A DNA stretch of 64,000 nucleotides from Rhodococcus rhodnii NBRC 100604 (GTDB taxonomy: Bacteria > Actinomycetota > Actinomycetes > Mycobacteriales > Mycobacteriaceae): assembly GCF_001894925.1 (NCBI RefSeq), contig NZ_BCXD01000003.1:124001-188000 (forward strand). The letters are read 5' to 3'. Both the position numbers and the translations under genes were made by a program. Shown here piece by piece: positions 8,644 through 16,857 of this stretch (the stretch's first letter is position 1; the number at the start of each line of letters is the position of its first letter). The notes below the pieces were generated by a model. It was not told the origin of the DNA. It saw nothing but the letters and a program-made list of their open reading frames with translations, and did not search any database.

Positions 8644-10160
8644 CGTCCACCCTCCTCACGCGTGTTGAGCACCGAGACGCCCCGGAACAGTGCCGAGGGG
8701 CAGCCGTGGCCGACGGCGGCGACCTGCCCCGGCTGGCCCTTGCCGCAGTTGAACGCGCCGCCGAGCACGCGCGTCGAGGGGCCGCCGACCGCCTCCATCG
8801 CGTTCCAGAAGTCCGTCGTCGTCGCCTGGTACGCGACGTCGCGCACCTGCCCGTCGAGCCTCCCCGAGCGGATGCGATAGAAGCGCTGGCCCGTGAACTG
8901 GAAGTTGTAGCGCTGCATGTCGATCGACCACGACCGGTCACCGACGACGTAGATGCCGTCCTCGACGCCCGCGATCAGATCGGCCGTCGAACGATCGACG
9001 TGCGGGTCCGGTTCGAGCGAGACGTTCGCCATCCGCTGCATCGGCATGTGATGCGCCGAGTCCGCGTACGCGCAGCCGTTGGAGCGCGGCAGGCCAAGCT
9101 TCGCGGCGAACGCGCGATCGACCTGATAGCCGGTGAAGACGCCGTCGGTGATCAGATCCCACGCGCCCGTCTCGACGCCGTCGAAGCCGACCGTCGCGAG
9201 CCCGTGCGGCTCGGTGCGGTCGGCGCGGACCGTCATCGCCTCGCTGCCGTAGCGCAGCGTACCGAGCAGGTCGGGGGTCGCGAACGACGTACCCGCATAG
9301 GCGGCTTCGTAACCGATCGCGCGGTCGTACTCGGTGGCGTGCCCGATCGACTCGTGGATCGTGAGCCAGAGATTGCTGGGGTCGACGACGAGGTCGGTGG
9401 CGCCCGCACGCACCGACGGCGCGCGCAGCTTCTCGGTGAGCAGCGACGGCAGTGCGTCGAGTTCGCCGGTCCAGTCCCAGTGCTCGTCGCCCGCGACGTA
9501 TTCCCAGCCGCGTCCGGTGGGTGGTGCCAGCGTGCGCATCGAGTCGAACTCGCCGGTGGCGGTGTCGACCGCGACGGCCGTCACCTCGGGATGCACGCGG
9601 ACACGCTGCTGCACGATCGACGAGCCCGCGAGGTCGGCGTAGAAGACCTGTTCCTTCACGAGCAGGGCACTCGCCGACACGTGGGCGACTCCCGGTGCCG
9701 CGAGCAGGGTCCGCGACCGCTCCGCGAGCACCGCCAGCTTGTCGCCGACGGACAGCGAGAACGGATCCACCTCGTACTCCGAGACCCACACCGCGTCCCG
9801 GTGCACGGACTCGTCGGCCAGAACGACCGGGTCACGGACGAGGGGTGCGAGTCGCCGGGCGACCGTCACCGCGCGGCGCGCCGTGGCCGCCGCGGCGTCG
9901 CGGGTCGGCTCGGCGTGCGACGCGAACCCCCACGCCCCGTTCACCAGCACGCGGACGGCGATGCCGAGGTCCTCGTCGTCCACGGCGGACTGGACCGCGC
10001 CGTCGCGCAACTGCAGCGACTGCGAGCGCACCCGGTGCACGCGCACGTCCGCATGCTCCGCGCCGGCCGCGCGCGCCGCGCTCAGTGCGGCGTCGGCGAG
10101 ACCCGCGTGGTCGAGTGCGAGGAAGTCGCTGTCGATCTCGTGAGTGGGCACGATCGACAC
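8640..10160 (-). CDS. tldD: TldD-family zinc metallopeptidase
   Basis: The 506-residue subunit carries the catalytic HExxxH motif in WLTIHESIGHATEYDRAIGY, followed by the conserved GTSFATPDLLG and the C-terminal glycine-rich TRVLGGAFNCGKGQPGQVA. TldD and TldE form a barrel that degrades extended peptides; known roles are microcin maturation and CcdA degradation. The N-terminal ADVRVHRVRSQSLQLRDG matches the domain start, so the ATG at 10160 is kept. It lies upstream of, and overlaps, tldE in a two-gene operon. The TSUP exporter gene begins 14 bp beyond its 5' side. Confidence 0.92.
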   Translation of the reverse strand: MSIVPTHEIDSDFLALDHAGLADAALSAARAAGAEHADVRVHRVRSQSLQLRDGAVQSAVDDEDLGIAVRVLVNGAWGFASHAEPTRDAAAATARRAVTVARRLAPLVRDPVVLADESVHRDAVWVSEYEVDPFSLSVGDKLAVLAERSRTLLAAPGVAHVSASALLVKEQVFYADLAGSSIVQQRVRVHPEVTAVAVDTATGEFDSMRTLAPPTGRGWEYVAGDEHWDWTGELDALPSLLTEKLRAPSVRAGATDLVVDPSNLWLTIHESIGHATEYDRAIGYEAAYAGTSFATPDLLGTLRYGSEAMTVRADRTEPHGLATVGFDGVETGAWDLITDGVFTGYQVDRAFAAKLGLPRSNGCAYADSAHHMPMQRMANVSLEPDPHVDRSTADLIAGVEDGIYVVGDRSWSIDMQRYNFQFTGQRFYRIRSGRLDGQVRDVAYQATTTDFWNAMEAVGGPSTRVLGGAFNCGKGQPGQVAAVGHGCPSALFRGVSVLNTREEGGR

Positions 10161-10173
10161 CGTAACCGGCTCG

Positions 10174-10941
10174 TCAGCCGAACTGCTGCCATCCGAGCCG
10201 GATCACCATGCCGACGACGACGATCAGCAGCGTGACCCGGACGAAGCCCGCGCCCTTGCTGATCGCCATCCGCGACCCCACCACGGCGCCGAGGACGTTG
10301 CACACAGCCATCGCGAGGCCGAGTGTCCACCACACGCTTCCCGTCGCGGCGAAGAACGTGAGGGCTCCGATGTTCGAGCCGAGGTTGAGGACCTTCGCCA
10401 TCGCGGCGCTGCGCACGAACTCCGTCCCCAGCAGCGTCGCGAACGTGAGGATCAGAAAGGTGCCCGTGCCCGGGCCGAGAATCCCGTCGTAGTAGCCGAT
10501 GACGGCGGCGGCGGTGAGAACGACGAGCAGCATCCGGCGCTTGGTCGGCGGCGTCGCGGGAGCCGTCGTACCGATCGTGGGACGCAGCGTCACGAAGACG
10601 GCGACCGCGATCAGCACGCACATGATGATGGGGACGAACAGATCACGGTCGATGAGCGAGACCGTGGCCGCGCCCGCCGCGGACGTCAGCGCCGCGAGAA
10701 CACCCGCGGGCAGCAGCACCCGCAGGTTCATCGGCACGCGCCGTGCGAACGTCAGCACCGCCGCCGTCGTCCCGGTGCAGGCGGTGAGCTTGTTGGTGCC
10801 CAGTGCCGTCGCCGGCGACAGATGCGGTGCCGCCAGCAGGATCGCGGGAAGCAGGATCAGGCCACCGCCACCGACGACGGCATCCACCCATCCGGCGGCC
10901 GTCGCCGCGACGAGCAGAACCGTCCAGTCGAGTGCACCCAC
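10174..10941 (-). CDS. TauE/SafE (TSUP) family membrane exporter
   Basis: The 255-residue polytopic membrane protein has about eight hydrophobic segments. Two half repeats include AGWVDAVVGGGGLILLPAIL with LGTNKL near the N-terminus and YYDGILGPGTGTFLI in the second half, the two glycine-rich signatures of the TSUP family. Such proteins export sulfite, sulfoacetate or other small organosulfur anions, but the substrate cannot be read from sequence. The start is GTG 10941. It sits 14 bp upstream of tldD on the same strand and could be the first gene of that operon. Confidence 0.85.
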   Translation of the reverse strand: MGALDWTVLLVAATAAGWVDAVVGGGGLILLPAILLAAPHLSPATALGTNKLTACTGTTAAVLTFARRVPMNLRVLLPAGVLAALTSAAGAATVSLIDRDLFVPIIMCVLIAVAVFVTLRPTIGTTAPATPPTKRRMLLVVLTAAAVIGYYDGILGPGTGTFLILTFATLLGTEFVRSAAMAKVLNLGSNIGALTFFAATGSVWWTLGLAMAVCNVLGAVVGSRMAISKGAGFVRVTLLIVVVGMVIRLGWQQFG

Positions 10942-10988
10942 CGGATCATTCGATCATTGCCGATACCGCGACCGTAGAGTGGCCCGGT

Positions 10989-11687
10989 ATGCGACCGACG
11001 AGCGAGAAGATCCTGCGCGAACTGGCGGAGCACGCTCGCGACTGGCGGCTTCCCGAGCAGAGCCTCGACGACCTGCTGCGCGAGATCACTCGCTCGGCGC
11101 TGGCGCTGATTCCCGGGTGCGAGAGCGTCGACGTCCTCATGATCGAGGCGGACGGCACCTTCACCTCGCGGGCCGCGACGAGCGAGTCCGTCGAACGGCT
11201 CGACGCGTTGCAGATCTCGCTCGGGGAGGGGCCCTGTGTCGCCGCGGCGACAGCGCCCGAGGCCGCGACCACGGTCAGCCAGGACATGAACGACGAGACT
11301 CGCTGGCCCCGCTTCGCTCGCGCCGCCGCCGAGGCGGGCGTCGGCAGCATGGTCTCGGTGCGCCTCTACACGCGGGAGGGAAGGATCGGCGCGCTCAACG
11401 TCGTCGCGCCGGCCCCCGGCGCCTTCGACGACGATGCGATCGTCGTCGCCGAGTCCCTCGCGGCGCATGCGGCGTCGACGATCGTCGCCAACACGCTCGA
11501 GCACCAGCTCCGGTCGGCCGTCGCGAGCCGCGACGTCATCGGCCAGGCCAAGGACATGATCATGGAACGCTACGGCCTCGACGCCGCCGCGGCGTTCCGG
11601 ATGCTCTCCGGCATCTCGCAGAACACGAACTCGCCGCTGATCGAGGTCGCGCGGACCGTCGTCGAGCACTCCGGCGAGAACGCCTGA
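10989..11687 (+). CDS. GAF-ANTAR RNA-binding regulator
   Basis: The 232-residue protein has an N-terminal GAF domain (about 20-165; the signature region is LGEGPCVAAATAPEAATTVS) and a C-terminal ANTAR domain (about 172-230) with ASRDVIGQAKDMIMERYGLD and AAAFRMLSGISQNTNSPLIEVA. ANTAR domains bind paired RNA hairpins and prevent transcription termination. In actinobacteria such proteins respond to redox or small-molecule signals. It is divergent from the TSUP gene and convergent with the sigma factor gene, whose end is only 8 bp away. Its RNA targets are not obvious in this window. Confidence 0.9.
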   Translation: MRPTSEKILRELAEHARDWRLPEQSLDDLLREITRSALALIPGCESVDVLMIEADGTFTSRAATSESVERLDALQISLGEGPCVAAATAPEAATTVSQDMNDETRWPRFARAAAEAGVGSMVSVRLYTREGRIGALNVVAPAPGAFDDDAIVVAESLAAHAASTIVANTLEHQLRSAVASRDVIGQAKDMIMERYGLDAAAAFRMLSGISQNTNSPLIEVARTVVEHSGENA

Positions 11688-11694
11688 TCGGGAA

Positions 11695-12387
11695 TCACCC
11701 CGCCGCGTCGAGCGTCCGCCGCAGCCCGGCGAGGGTCGCCCGCAGCTCCCGGGACACCTGCATCTGCGAACACCCGAGATCGTGCGCGATCGTCGTCTGC
11801 GTCATGTCGAGGACGAAGCGCATGTGCAGCAGCTGCTGCGGCCGCTCGGGCAGCGCGCCGACCGCGGTCCGCAACTCGAGCGTGTCGTCGACCCGATCGA
11901 GGTCGTCGTCGTGGTGCAGGGCACGGGCACTCTGCTCGGTCGCCGCGTCGAGCAGATCCGTCCGGTACGCCGAACGCGCGGCGAGCGCACGCGCCATGAC
12001 CTCGACGCTCACCCCGTAGTGGGCCGCGAGTTCGTCGGTGGTCGGTGGCCGGCCGTGACGAGCCTCGAGCCGGGCCGCGACCTCGTCGAGAGACCCCTGG
12101 ATCTCCTTCGCCGAGCGCGCGACGGCGACCGGCCACGTGCAGTCGCGAAAGTACTTGCGTATCTCGCCGACGATCGTCGCCGACCCGTACGTCTCGAAGC
12201 GGACCCCACGATCCGGATCGAACCGTCGCAGTGCCGTGACGAGCCCGCAGTACGCGACCTGCTGCAGATCCTCGAGCGGCTGGCCACGCCCCGCGTAGCG
12301 GCGGGCCAGGGCCTCGGCGAGCGGGCGGTGACGCTGCACCGCCGCAGCGAGATCGGCATCGGTCGAGCGGGAATCGGGTGCGGTCAT
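11695..12387 (-). CDS. SigF/SigB-family RNA polymerase sigma factor
   Basis: The 230-residue group 3 sigma factor has region 2 (LAEALARRYAGRGQPLEDLQ, then FDPDRGVRFETYGSATIVGE), region 3 (PPTTDELAAHYGVSVEVMAR) and region 4 (LPERPQQLLHMRFVLDMTQT, with the helix-turn-helix CSQMQVSRELR). This order and RF-ETY-IVGEIRKYFRD are typical of stress sigma factors of the SigF/SigB/SigG type. ATG 12387 is preferred to an upstream GTG that adds a non-homologous extension. No anti-sigma gene is adjacent. A SigF-like promoter lies 150 bp away, facing the divergent stress genes. Confidence 0.92.
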   Translation of the reverse strand: MTAPDSRSTDADLAAAVQRHRPLAEALARRYAGRGQPLEDLQQVAYCGLVTALRRFDPDRGVRFETYGSATIVGEIRKYFRDCTWPVAVARSAKEIQGSLDEVAARLEARHGRPPTTDELAAHYGVSVEVMARALAARSAYRTDLLDAATEQSARALHHDDDLDRVDDTLELRTAVGALPERPQQLLHMRFVLDMTQTTIAHDLGCSQMQVSRELRATLAGLRRTLDAAG

Positions 12388-12542
12388 CGGCGACGCTCCT
12401 CCGAGTCTGCGAGCGCGCGGTGGTCGTCGCCGGCGCGCCCGGGTGTTCAGGACGTCGGAGGCCGGCTTCTTCACCTCTCGTCTCGAACGTAACCGGAACG
12501 GCGTACCGCGTGGGGTGACCGACGCACACCGTCGGCAAGGGC

Positions 12543-12568
12543 GTTTGTCGCATGCGGTGTTCGGGTAG
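12543..12568 (+). promoter_or_regulatory. SigF/SigB-type promoter
   Basis: GTTT at 12543-12546 and GGGTAG at 12563-12568 are separated by 16 bp. This matches the actinobacterial SigF consensus GTTT-N15-17-GGGTAT at all but the last base. It lies 41 bp before the small zinc-ribbon gene and next to the divergent SigF-like gene, so the adjacent sigma factor is its likely user (inference). Confidence 0.7.
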
Positions 12569-12608
12569 GACTCGACCGGCACGGAAAACCGCGACACGAG
12601 GAGTCGTC

Positions 12609-12842
12609 ATGGCCACCTGTGAAACCTGCGGAAACGACTACGACAAGACCTTCACCCTGACGCGCGGCGACCGCACGGGGGTCTTCGACAGCTTCGAATG
12701 CGCTGCCCAGGCGATGGCGCCGCAGTGTGCGCACTGCGGCACGCGCATTCTCGGGCACGGGGTCGAAGCCGGCGACACCGTGTACTGCTGCGCCCACTGC
12801 GCGCGTGCCGCCGGCGCCGCACAGCTCACCGACCGCGCATGA
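12609..12842 (+). CDS. Small cysteine-rich zinc-ribbon (metallothionein-like) stress protein
   Basis: The 77-residue cytoplasmic protein contains nine cysteines in CETCGNDYD, FECAAQ, CAHCGTRILGHGVE and YCCAHCARA, a pattern that should bind one or two metal ions. The closing GHGVEAGDTVYCCAHCA is shared by many small actinobacterial proteins annotated only as hypothetical or metallothionein. ATG 12609 follows GAGGAG. A SigF-like promoter lies upstream and an SDR gene follows after 16 bp, which suggests a general-stress operon. Metal identity and role are unknown. Confidence 0.75.
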   Translation: MATCETCGNDYDKTFTLTRGDRTGVFDSFECAAQAMAPQCAHCGTRILGHGVEAGDTVYCCAHCARAAGAAQLTDRA

Positions 12843-12858
12843 CCGAAGGGAGTTCTCG

Positions 12859-13707
12859 ATGACCGAGCAGACGCCGCACCGCATCCCCTACCCCGGGGAG
12901 ACGGGCGAGATGGCGGAGGAACCGCACGACGAGATGCGCTCCTATCAGGGCCGCGGACTGCTGGCCGGCAAGAAGGCGCTGGTCACCGGCGGCGATTCGG
13001 GGATCGGCCGCGCGGTCGCCGTCGCTTTCGCGAAGGAGGGCGCCGACGTCGCGATCGCCTACCTCTCCGAGGACTCGGACGCCGAGCACACCGCCGCCCT
13101 GGTGCGCGAGCAGGGAGTGACCGCTGCGGTCCTGCCCGGCGATCTCGCGGATCCCGCACACGCCCGCGGCATCGTCGAGGCCACGGTGCAGCAGCTCGGC
13201 GGCCTCGACGTCCTCGTCAACAACATCGCCTACCAGTCGCCCGTCGACGACTTCCTCGAGCTGACGCCCGACCAGTGGGACCACACCTTCGCGGTGAACA
13301 TCGACAGCTTCTTCCACACGACGCGCGCCGCAGTCGAGCACATGCCCCGCGGCTCGGCGATCGTCAACACCGGATCGATCAACGGGTTGCGCGGCAACAA
13401 GACTCTGATCGACTACTCCGCCACCAAGGGCGCGGTCACGGCGCTGACGTACTCGCTCGCCCAGTCGCTGCTCGATCGGGGGATCCGGGTCAACTGCGTC
13501 GCCCCCGGCCCGGTGTGGACGCCACTCATTCCCGCGACGCTGCCCGCGGACAAGGTCGGCGACTTCGGCGCACAGACGCCGTACGGCAGGGCCGCACAGC
13601 CCGACGAGATCGCGCCGTCGTACGTCTTCTTCGCCTCGGAGCAACTGTCGTCGTACTACACAGGAGAAGTGCTCGCCCCGATCGGCGGCGAGACGCTGCC
13701 CGGCTGA
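12859..13707 (+). CDS. SDR oxidoreductase of the general-stress type (YhxC/YghA-like)
   Basis: The 282-residue short-chain dehydrogenase has a family-typical N-terminal extension ending in GRGLLAGKKALVTGGDSGIG, which contains the NADP loop TGGDSGIG. It also has NNIAYQ, TGSING and the catalytic DYSATKGA motif, followed by VAPGPVWTPLIP. Members with this extended N-terminus are common in stress regulons of actinobacteria and bacilli and reduce aldehydes or ketones. The AGGGAGT ribosome site precedes ATG 12859. It is the second gene of the presumed SigF-dependent operon. Confidence 0.9.
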   Translation: MTEQTPHRIPYPGETGEMAEEPHDEMRSYQGRGLLAGKKALVTGGDSGIGRAVAVAFAKEGADVAIAYLSEDSDAEHTAALVREQGVTAAVLPGDLADPAHARGIVEATVQQLGGLDVLVNNIAYQSPVDDFLELTPDQWDHTFAVNIDSFFHTTRAAVEHMPRGSAIVNTGSINGLRGNKTLIDYSATKGAVTALTYSLAQSLLDRGIRVNCVAPGPVWTPLIPATLPADKVGDFGAQTPYGRAAQPDEIAPSYVFFASEQLSSYYTGEVLAPIGGETLPG

Positions 13708-13732
13708 GCCGGGCCGACGAAAGGAACGCGTC

Positions 13733-14014
13733 ATGCCGAAGGAATCCGGCCGATCCGACGATCAGCCCGAGCTGAAGGATCAGGACCTCTACGAGAAGCT
13801 GCGCGACGAGGGCAATTCGAAGGAGAAGTCGGCGCGCATCTCCAACGCGGCGGCGAACCGGGGCCGCAGCGCCGTGGGCCGCAAGGGCGGGCACGCGGAG
13901 GCCTACGAGGAGTGGACCGTCGACGAACTCAGGTCGAGGGCGAAAGAGCTGGGCATGACCGGGTATTCGGACATGAACAAGGGCGACCTGATCGACGAAC
14001 TCCGGAACCACTGA
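13733..14014 (+). CDS. Small Rho_N/SAP-like stress protein
   Basis: The 93-residue protein has a charged N-terminal part with LKDQDLYEKLRDEGNSKEKS and ARISNAAANRGRSAVGRKGG, a block common to actinobacterial stress proteins. It is followed by a Rho N-terminal/SAP-like motif, WTVDELRSRAKELGMTGYSD, which may bind nucleic acid. It starts 26 bp after the SDR gene, with AAAGGA upstream of the ATG. A second Rho_N protein occurs at 37288 with a near-identical C-terminal motif. Function is unknown. Confidence 0.8.
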   Translation: MPKESGRSDDQPELKDQDLYEKLRDEGNSKEKSARISNAAANRGRSAVGRKGGHAEAYEEWTVDELRSRAKELGMTGYSDMNKGDLIDELRNH

Positions 14015-14136
14015 CTCCGAGCCCGCCGGATTCCGGCGTCACCGTGGCGACGCGTCCACCCCAGCGGACGCGCCGGGGTCGCTACGGTCGACACACGGGT
14101 CGAACCTTGGCGACCCGCCGACAGACGGGAGATCAC

Positions 14137-14445
14137 ATGGCACCGGACGAAGGACACGATCGGGCACCGGGCGCCGCGGCCGGGCACGAGCGTGCCGCGG
14201 AGGCGCCGGGTGGAGCGACCGGACCGCGCTCGCGCGAACGCTTTCTCACCATCGTTCTCGCGCTTCTCACCGTGGTGGCGGCAGGACTGTTCCTGACCGC
14301 GCTCGCGGGCGGATTCGCCGGGTGGGCGTGGATCGCGGGACCGGTGGCACTCGTGCTCGCCGTCCTCACGCTCCTGGTGATGCGGGACGCCCGGCGCCGC
14401 CGGAACGACCCCATCGTCTACACGCCCGACAACGAACGCCCTTGA
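14137..14445 (+). CDS. Small membrane protein, two transmembrane segments
   Basis: The 102-residue product has a hydrophilic N-terminus of about 30 residues, then two hydrophobic helices (FLTIVLALLTVVAAGLFLTA and GWAWIAGPVALVLAVLTLLV), then a basic cytoplasmic tail RDARRRRND. No enzyme motif is present. Its stop overlaps the TTG start of the glycosyltransferase gene (TTGA), so it may be the lead gene of the GT/ACAD/PIG-L/methyltransferase operon rather than the last of the stress operon. The role is unknown. Confidence 0.7.
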   Translation: MAPDEGHDRAPGAAAGHERAAEAPGGATGPRSRERFLTIVLALLTVVAAGLFLTALAGGFAGWAWIAGPVALVLAVLTLLVMRDARRRRNDPIVYTPDNERP

Positions 14446-15167
14446 CCGTCCAGGCGACGACCGTCCGCGCGACACGAACGGAGCCGGACCGGGTCGCGGT
14501 GATCGTTCCGGTACACAACGAAGCGGAACTGCTGCCCCGGTGCATCGCCTCGCTGCGGCGCGCAGCGGCGCCGTGCCCCGTGCCGGTGACGATCGTGGTG
14601 GTTCTCGACGCGTGCGACGACGGCTCGAACGCGACCGTGTCGCCCGCCCGGGATCTCCTCGTCGTGGAGACCTCGGCGCGCAACGTCGGGGCCGCGCGCC
14701 GGGCCGGGTTCGCGGCGGCGCTGTCCACCGGCTGCTCGGACACGTGGCTCGCGACCACCGACGCCGACACGGTCGTGCCGGAGCGCTGGCTGGCCGCGCA
14801 GGCGACGCACTGGGGACGTTGCGACGCGCTGCTGGGCACCGTCACCGTCGACTGGCACACGTACGGGCTCGACGTCCGCCGCCGCTACGACGCGCGATAC
14901 CGCGCAGGGACGAGAGGCGGCCGCCACACGCACGTGCACGGCGCGAACCTCGGCGTGTGGGCCGACGCCTACCGCGACGTCGGCGGGTTCCGTCCGCTGC
15001 GCAGCGGTGAGGATGTGGATCTGGTGCGGCGGCTGCGGGCGCGGGGTGCCCGCGTGCACTCCGTCGTCGACAATCCCGTGCTCACGTCGGATCGGGTGCG
15101 CGGCCGGGCACCGGCGGGTTTCGCCGGCCATCTGCGCACGATCTCGCAGGAGGTGGCAGCGCCGTGA
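14442..15167 (+). CDS. Family 2 glycosyltransferase
   Basis: The 241-residue GT-A enzyme has the standard RVAVIVPVHNEAELLPRCIA opening, the nucleotide-sugar region VVVLDACDDGSN, an RNVGAARRAGFAAAL motif and the metal-binding TTDADTVVPERWL. A later HVHGANLGVWADAYRDVGGF is typical of GT2 acceptor loops. The start is TTG 14442, overlapping the preceding stop. No membrane segment is present. The next gene starts inside its last codons (GTGA). Donor and acceptor are unknown, but the deacetylase downstream suggests an N-acetylated sugar. Confidence 0.85.
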   Translation: MTVQATTVRATRTEPDRVAVIVPVHNEAELLPRCIASLRRAAAPCPVPVTIVVVLDACDDGSNATVSPARDLLVVETSARNVGAARRAGFAAALSTGCSDTWLATTDADTVVPERWLAAQATHWGRCDALLGTVTVDWHTYGLDVRRRYDARYRAGTRGGRHTHVHGANLGVWADAYRDVGGFRPLRSGEDVDLVRRLRARGARVHSVVDNPVLTSDRVRGRAPAGFAGHLRTISQEVAAP

Positions 15168-16096
15168 GCACCGACGTCGATGTCACCACGCTGCTGCCGC
15201 TGCCGGGCGAGGGCGAGACCGCGGGGCGCTGGGACGCGCTGATCTCCGCCGCGCGGCGCGACCTCGTGGCGGCGCGCTTCCTCGAGGCACACAACGACGC
15301 CGCCGCGATCCTGCACGAGCTGGGCGCCGACGCGCCGCGCCCGGGGCAGTGGTGGGGCGTGTGGGCCGCCGAACCGCCCGATCCCGTGCTGCGCGCCGTC
15401 GCCACCGACGCGGGCCACCGGTTGCGTGGCCGCAAACCGTGGTGTTCGGGCGCGCATTCGTGCACGCACGCACTCGTCACCGCCACCCGTGAGGACGGCC
15501 GAGTCCAGTTGTTCGCGGTCGATCTCGGACAGCCCTCGGTGCGGCCGGTTCCGGACAGCTGGCACGCGATCGGGATGGCCGCATCCGACTCGGGTGCAGT
15601 CGATTTCGACGACGTGCCGGCGCAGCCGATCGGCGAACCGGGCGACTATCTCGCGCGCCCCGGCTTCTGGCACGGCGCGATCGGGGTCGCCGCGTGCTGG
15701 TTCGGCGGGGCACTGGCCGTCGGTGACGCGCTGCGCGACAGCAGGCGTGACGATCCCTTCACGCTCGCTCATCTCGGTGCGGTCGACGCTGCCGAATACG
15801 CCGCACGCGCCGCTCTCGAGGCTGCGGCGCGAGAGACGGACCTCGCCCCGGACGACACCGACGCGGCCCGGATCCGGGCCCGCCGGGTGCGGGCGATCGT
15901 GGAACACGTCGCGACCGCCACGATCGACCGGGTGGGCAGGGCACTCGGACCGGGCCCCCTCACGGCGAATCGGCGACATGCCCAGCTGGTCGCCGATCTC
16001 GGCGTCTATCTGCGGCAGAGCCACGCCGAACGCGACCTCGCCGCCCTCGGCGCGGATGCGCGCGCCGTCGGCACCGACGGCGAGGGGGCGCGATGA
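15164..16096 (+). CDS. Acyl-CoA-dehydrogenase-like protein of a GT/PIG-L operon
   Basis: The 310-residue protein looks like a shortened acyl-CoA dehydrogenase (usual length about 380). It has LRAVATDAGHRLRGRKPWCSG in the place of the flavin-contacting LSGxKxxxSGA segment, a middle beta domain, and the helical C-terminus with RHAQLVADLGVYLRQSHAERD. The usual catalytic glutamate context is not recognisable. It is coupled by GTGA to the glycosyltransferase and by ATGA to the deacetylase. It may dehydrogenate or desaturate an acyl group on the product (inference). Confidence 0.75.
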   Translation: MSTDVDVTTLLPLPGEGETAGRWDALISAARRDLVAARFLEAHNDAAAILHELGADAPRPGQWWGVWAAEPPDPVLRAVATDAGHRLRGRKPWCSGAHSCTHALVTATREDGRVQLFAVDLGQPSVRPVPDSWHAIGMAASDSGAVDFDDVPAQPIGEPGDYLARPGFWHGAIGVAACWFGGALAVGDALRDSRRDDPFTLAHLGAVDAAEYAARAALEAAARETDLAPDDTDAARIRARRVRAIVEHVATATIDRVGRALGPGPLTANRRHAQLVADLGVYLRQSHAERDLAALGADARAVGTDGEGAR

Positions 16097-16857
16097 GCGG
16101 TGACGAGACCCGATGGGGGAGTGCGCGTCTCGCTGCGACGCCGTCCGAGAGCAGCGGAACCCCCGCATCCGTCTGGGCGCGACTGGTTCCGCCGCCACTG
16201 GACACGAGCGACTGCCCGGGCGCCGTCGTCGTCGCCCCGCATCCCGACGACGAGGTCCTCGGCGTCGGCGGACTGGCCGCACTGCTCGCCGCGGCGGGGG
16301 TGAGCGTCCGAACCGTCGCGGTCACCGACGGCGACGCGTCCCACCCGGGGTCTCCCACGTGGAGCCGCGACCGTCTGGTGCGTGCACGAATCGGCGAATC
16401 ACAGCGTGCGGCGGCACATCTCGGACTCGACCCACCCCGCCGGCTGGGGCTTCCCGACGGTGACGTCGGCGCCCACGAGGCCCGCCTCACCGAGGAGATC
16501 GCCGGTCTTCTGCGTCCGGGCTGGTGGTGCCTGACGACGTGGCGCGGCGACGGCCACCCCGACCACGAGGCGACCGGACGCGCGAGTGCACGCGCGGCCC
16601 GAAGCGCCGGTGCGCGACTGCTGGAGTTCCCGATCTGGGCCTGGCACTGGGGGACACCCGACGACCCGCACATCCCGTGGGGCAGGGCCAGGGCAGTGGA
16701 ACTGCCGCCCGACGTGCACGCCGCCAAGCGCCGCGCGATCGACGAGTTCGTCACGCAGACCGCGCCGCTGTCGGAGGACCCCGCCGACCGCGCGATCCTG
16801 CCGCCGCACATCCTCGAACGCTTCCTCGGCACGCGCGAGACGGTGTTCGTCTCGTGA
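16093..16857 (+). CDS. PIG-L family N-deacetylase
   Basis: The 254-residue LmbE/PIG-L protein has the metal-binding motif APHPDDEVLGVGG at about residue 45 and the second motif GDGHPDHEATG. These zinc enzymes remove N-acetyl groups from sugars, as MshB does in mycothiol synthesis and PIG-L in GPI anchors. It is not MshB-like in length or context. ATG 16093 overlaps the previous stop, and the methyltransferase starts inside its last codons. Together with the glycosyltransferase it suggests a deacetylated amino-sugar product. Confidence 0.88.
   Translation: MSGDETRWGSARLAATPSESSGTPASVWARLVPPPLDTSDCPGAVVVAPHPDDEVLGVGGLAALLAAAGVSVRTVAVTDGDASHPGSPTWSRDRLVRARIGESQRAAAHLGLDPPRRLGLPDGDVGAHEARLTEEIAGLLRPGWWCLTTWRGDGHPDHEATGRASARAARSAGARLLEFPIWAWHWGTPDDPHIPWGRARAVELPPDVHAAKRRAIDEFVTQTAPLSEDPADRAILPPHILERFLGTRETVFVS

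Noticed and set aside
7309-8880. 523-residue plus-strand frame over tldE
   Set aside because: Reverse-strand shadow of a well-supported gene.
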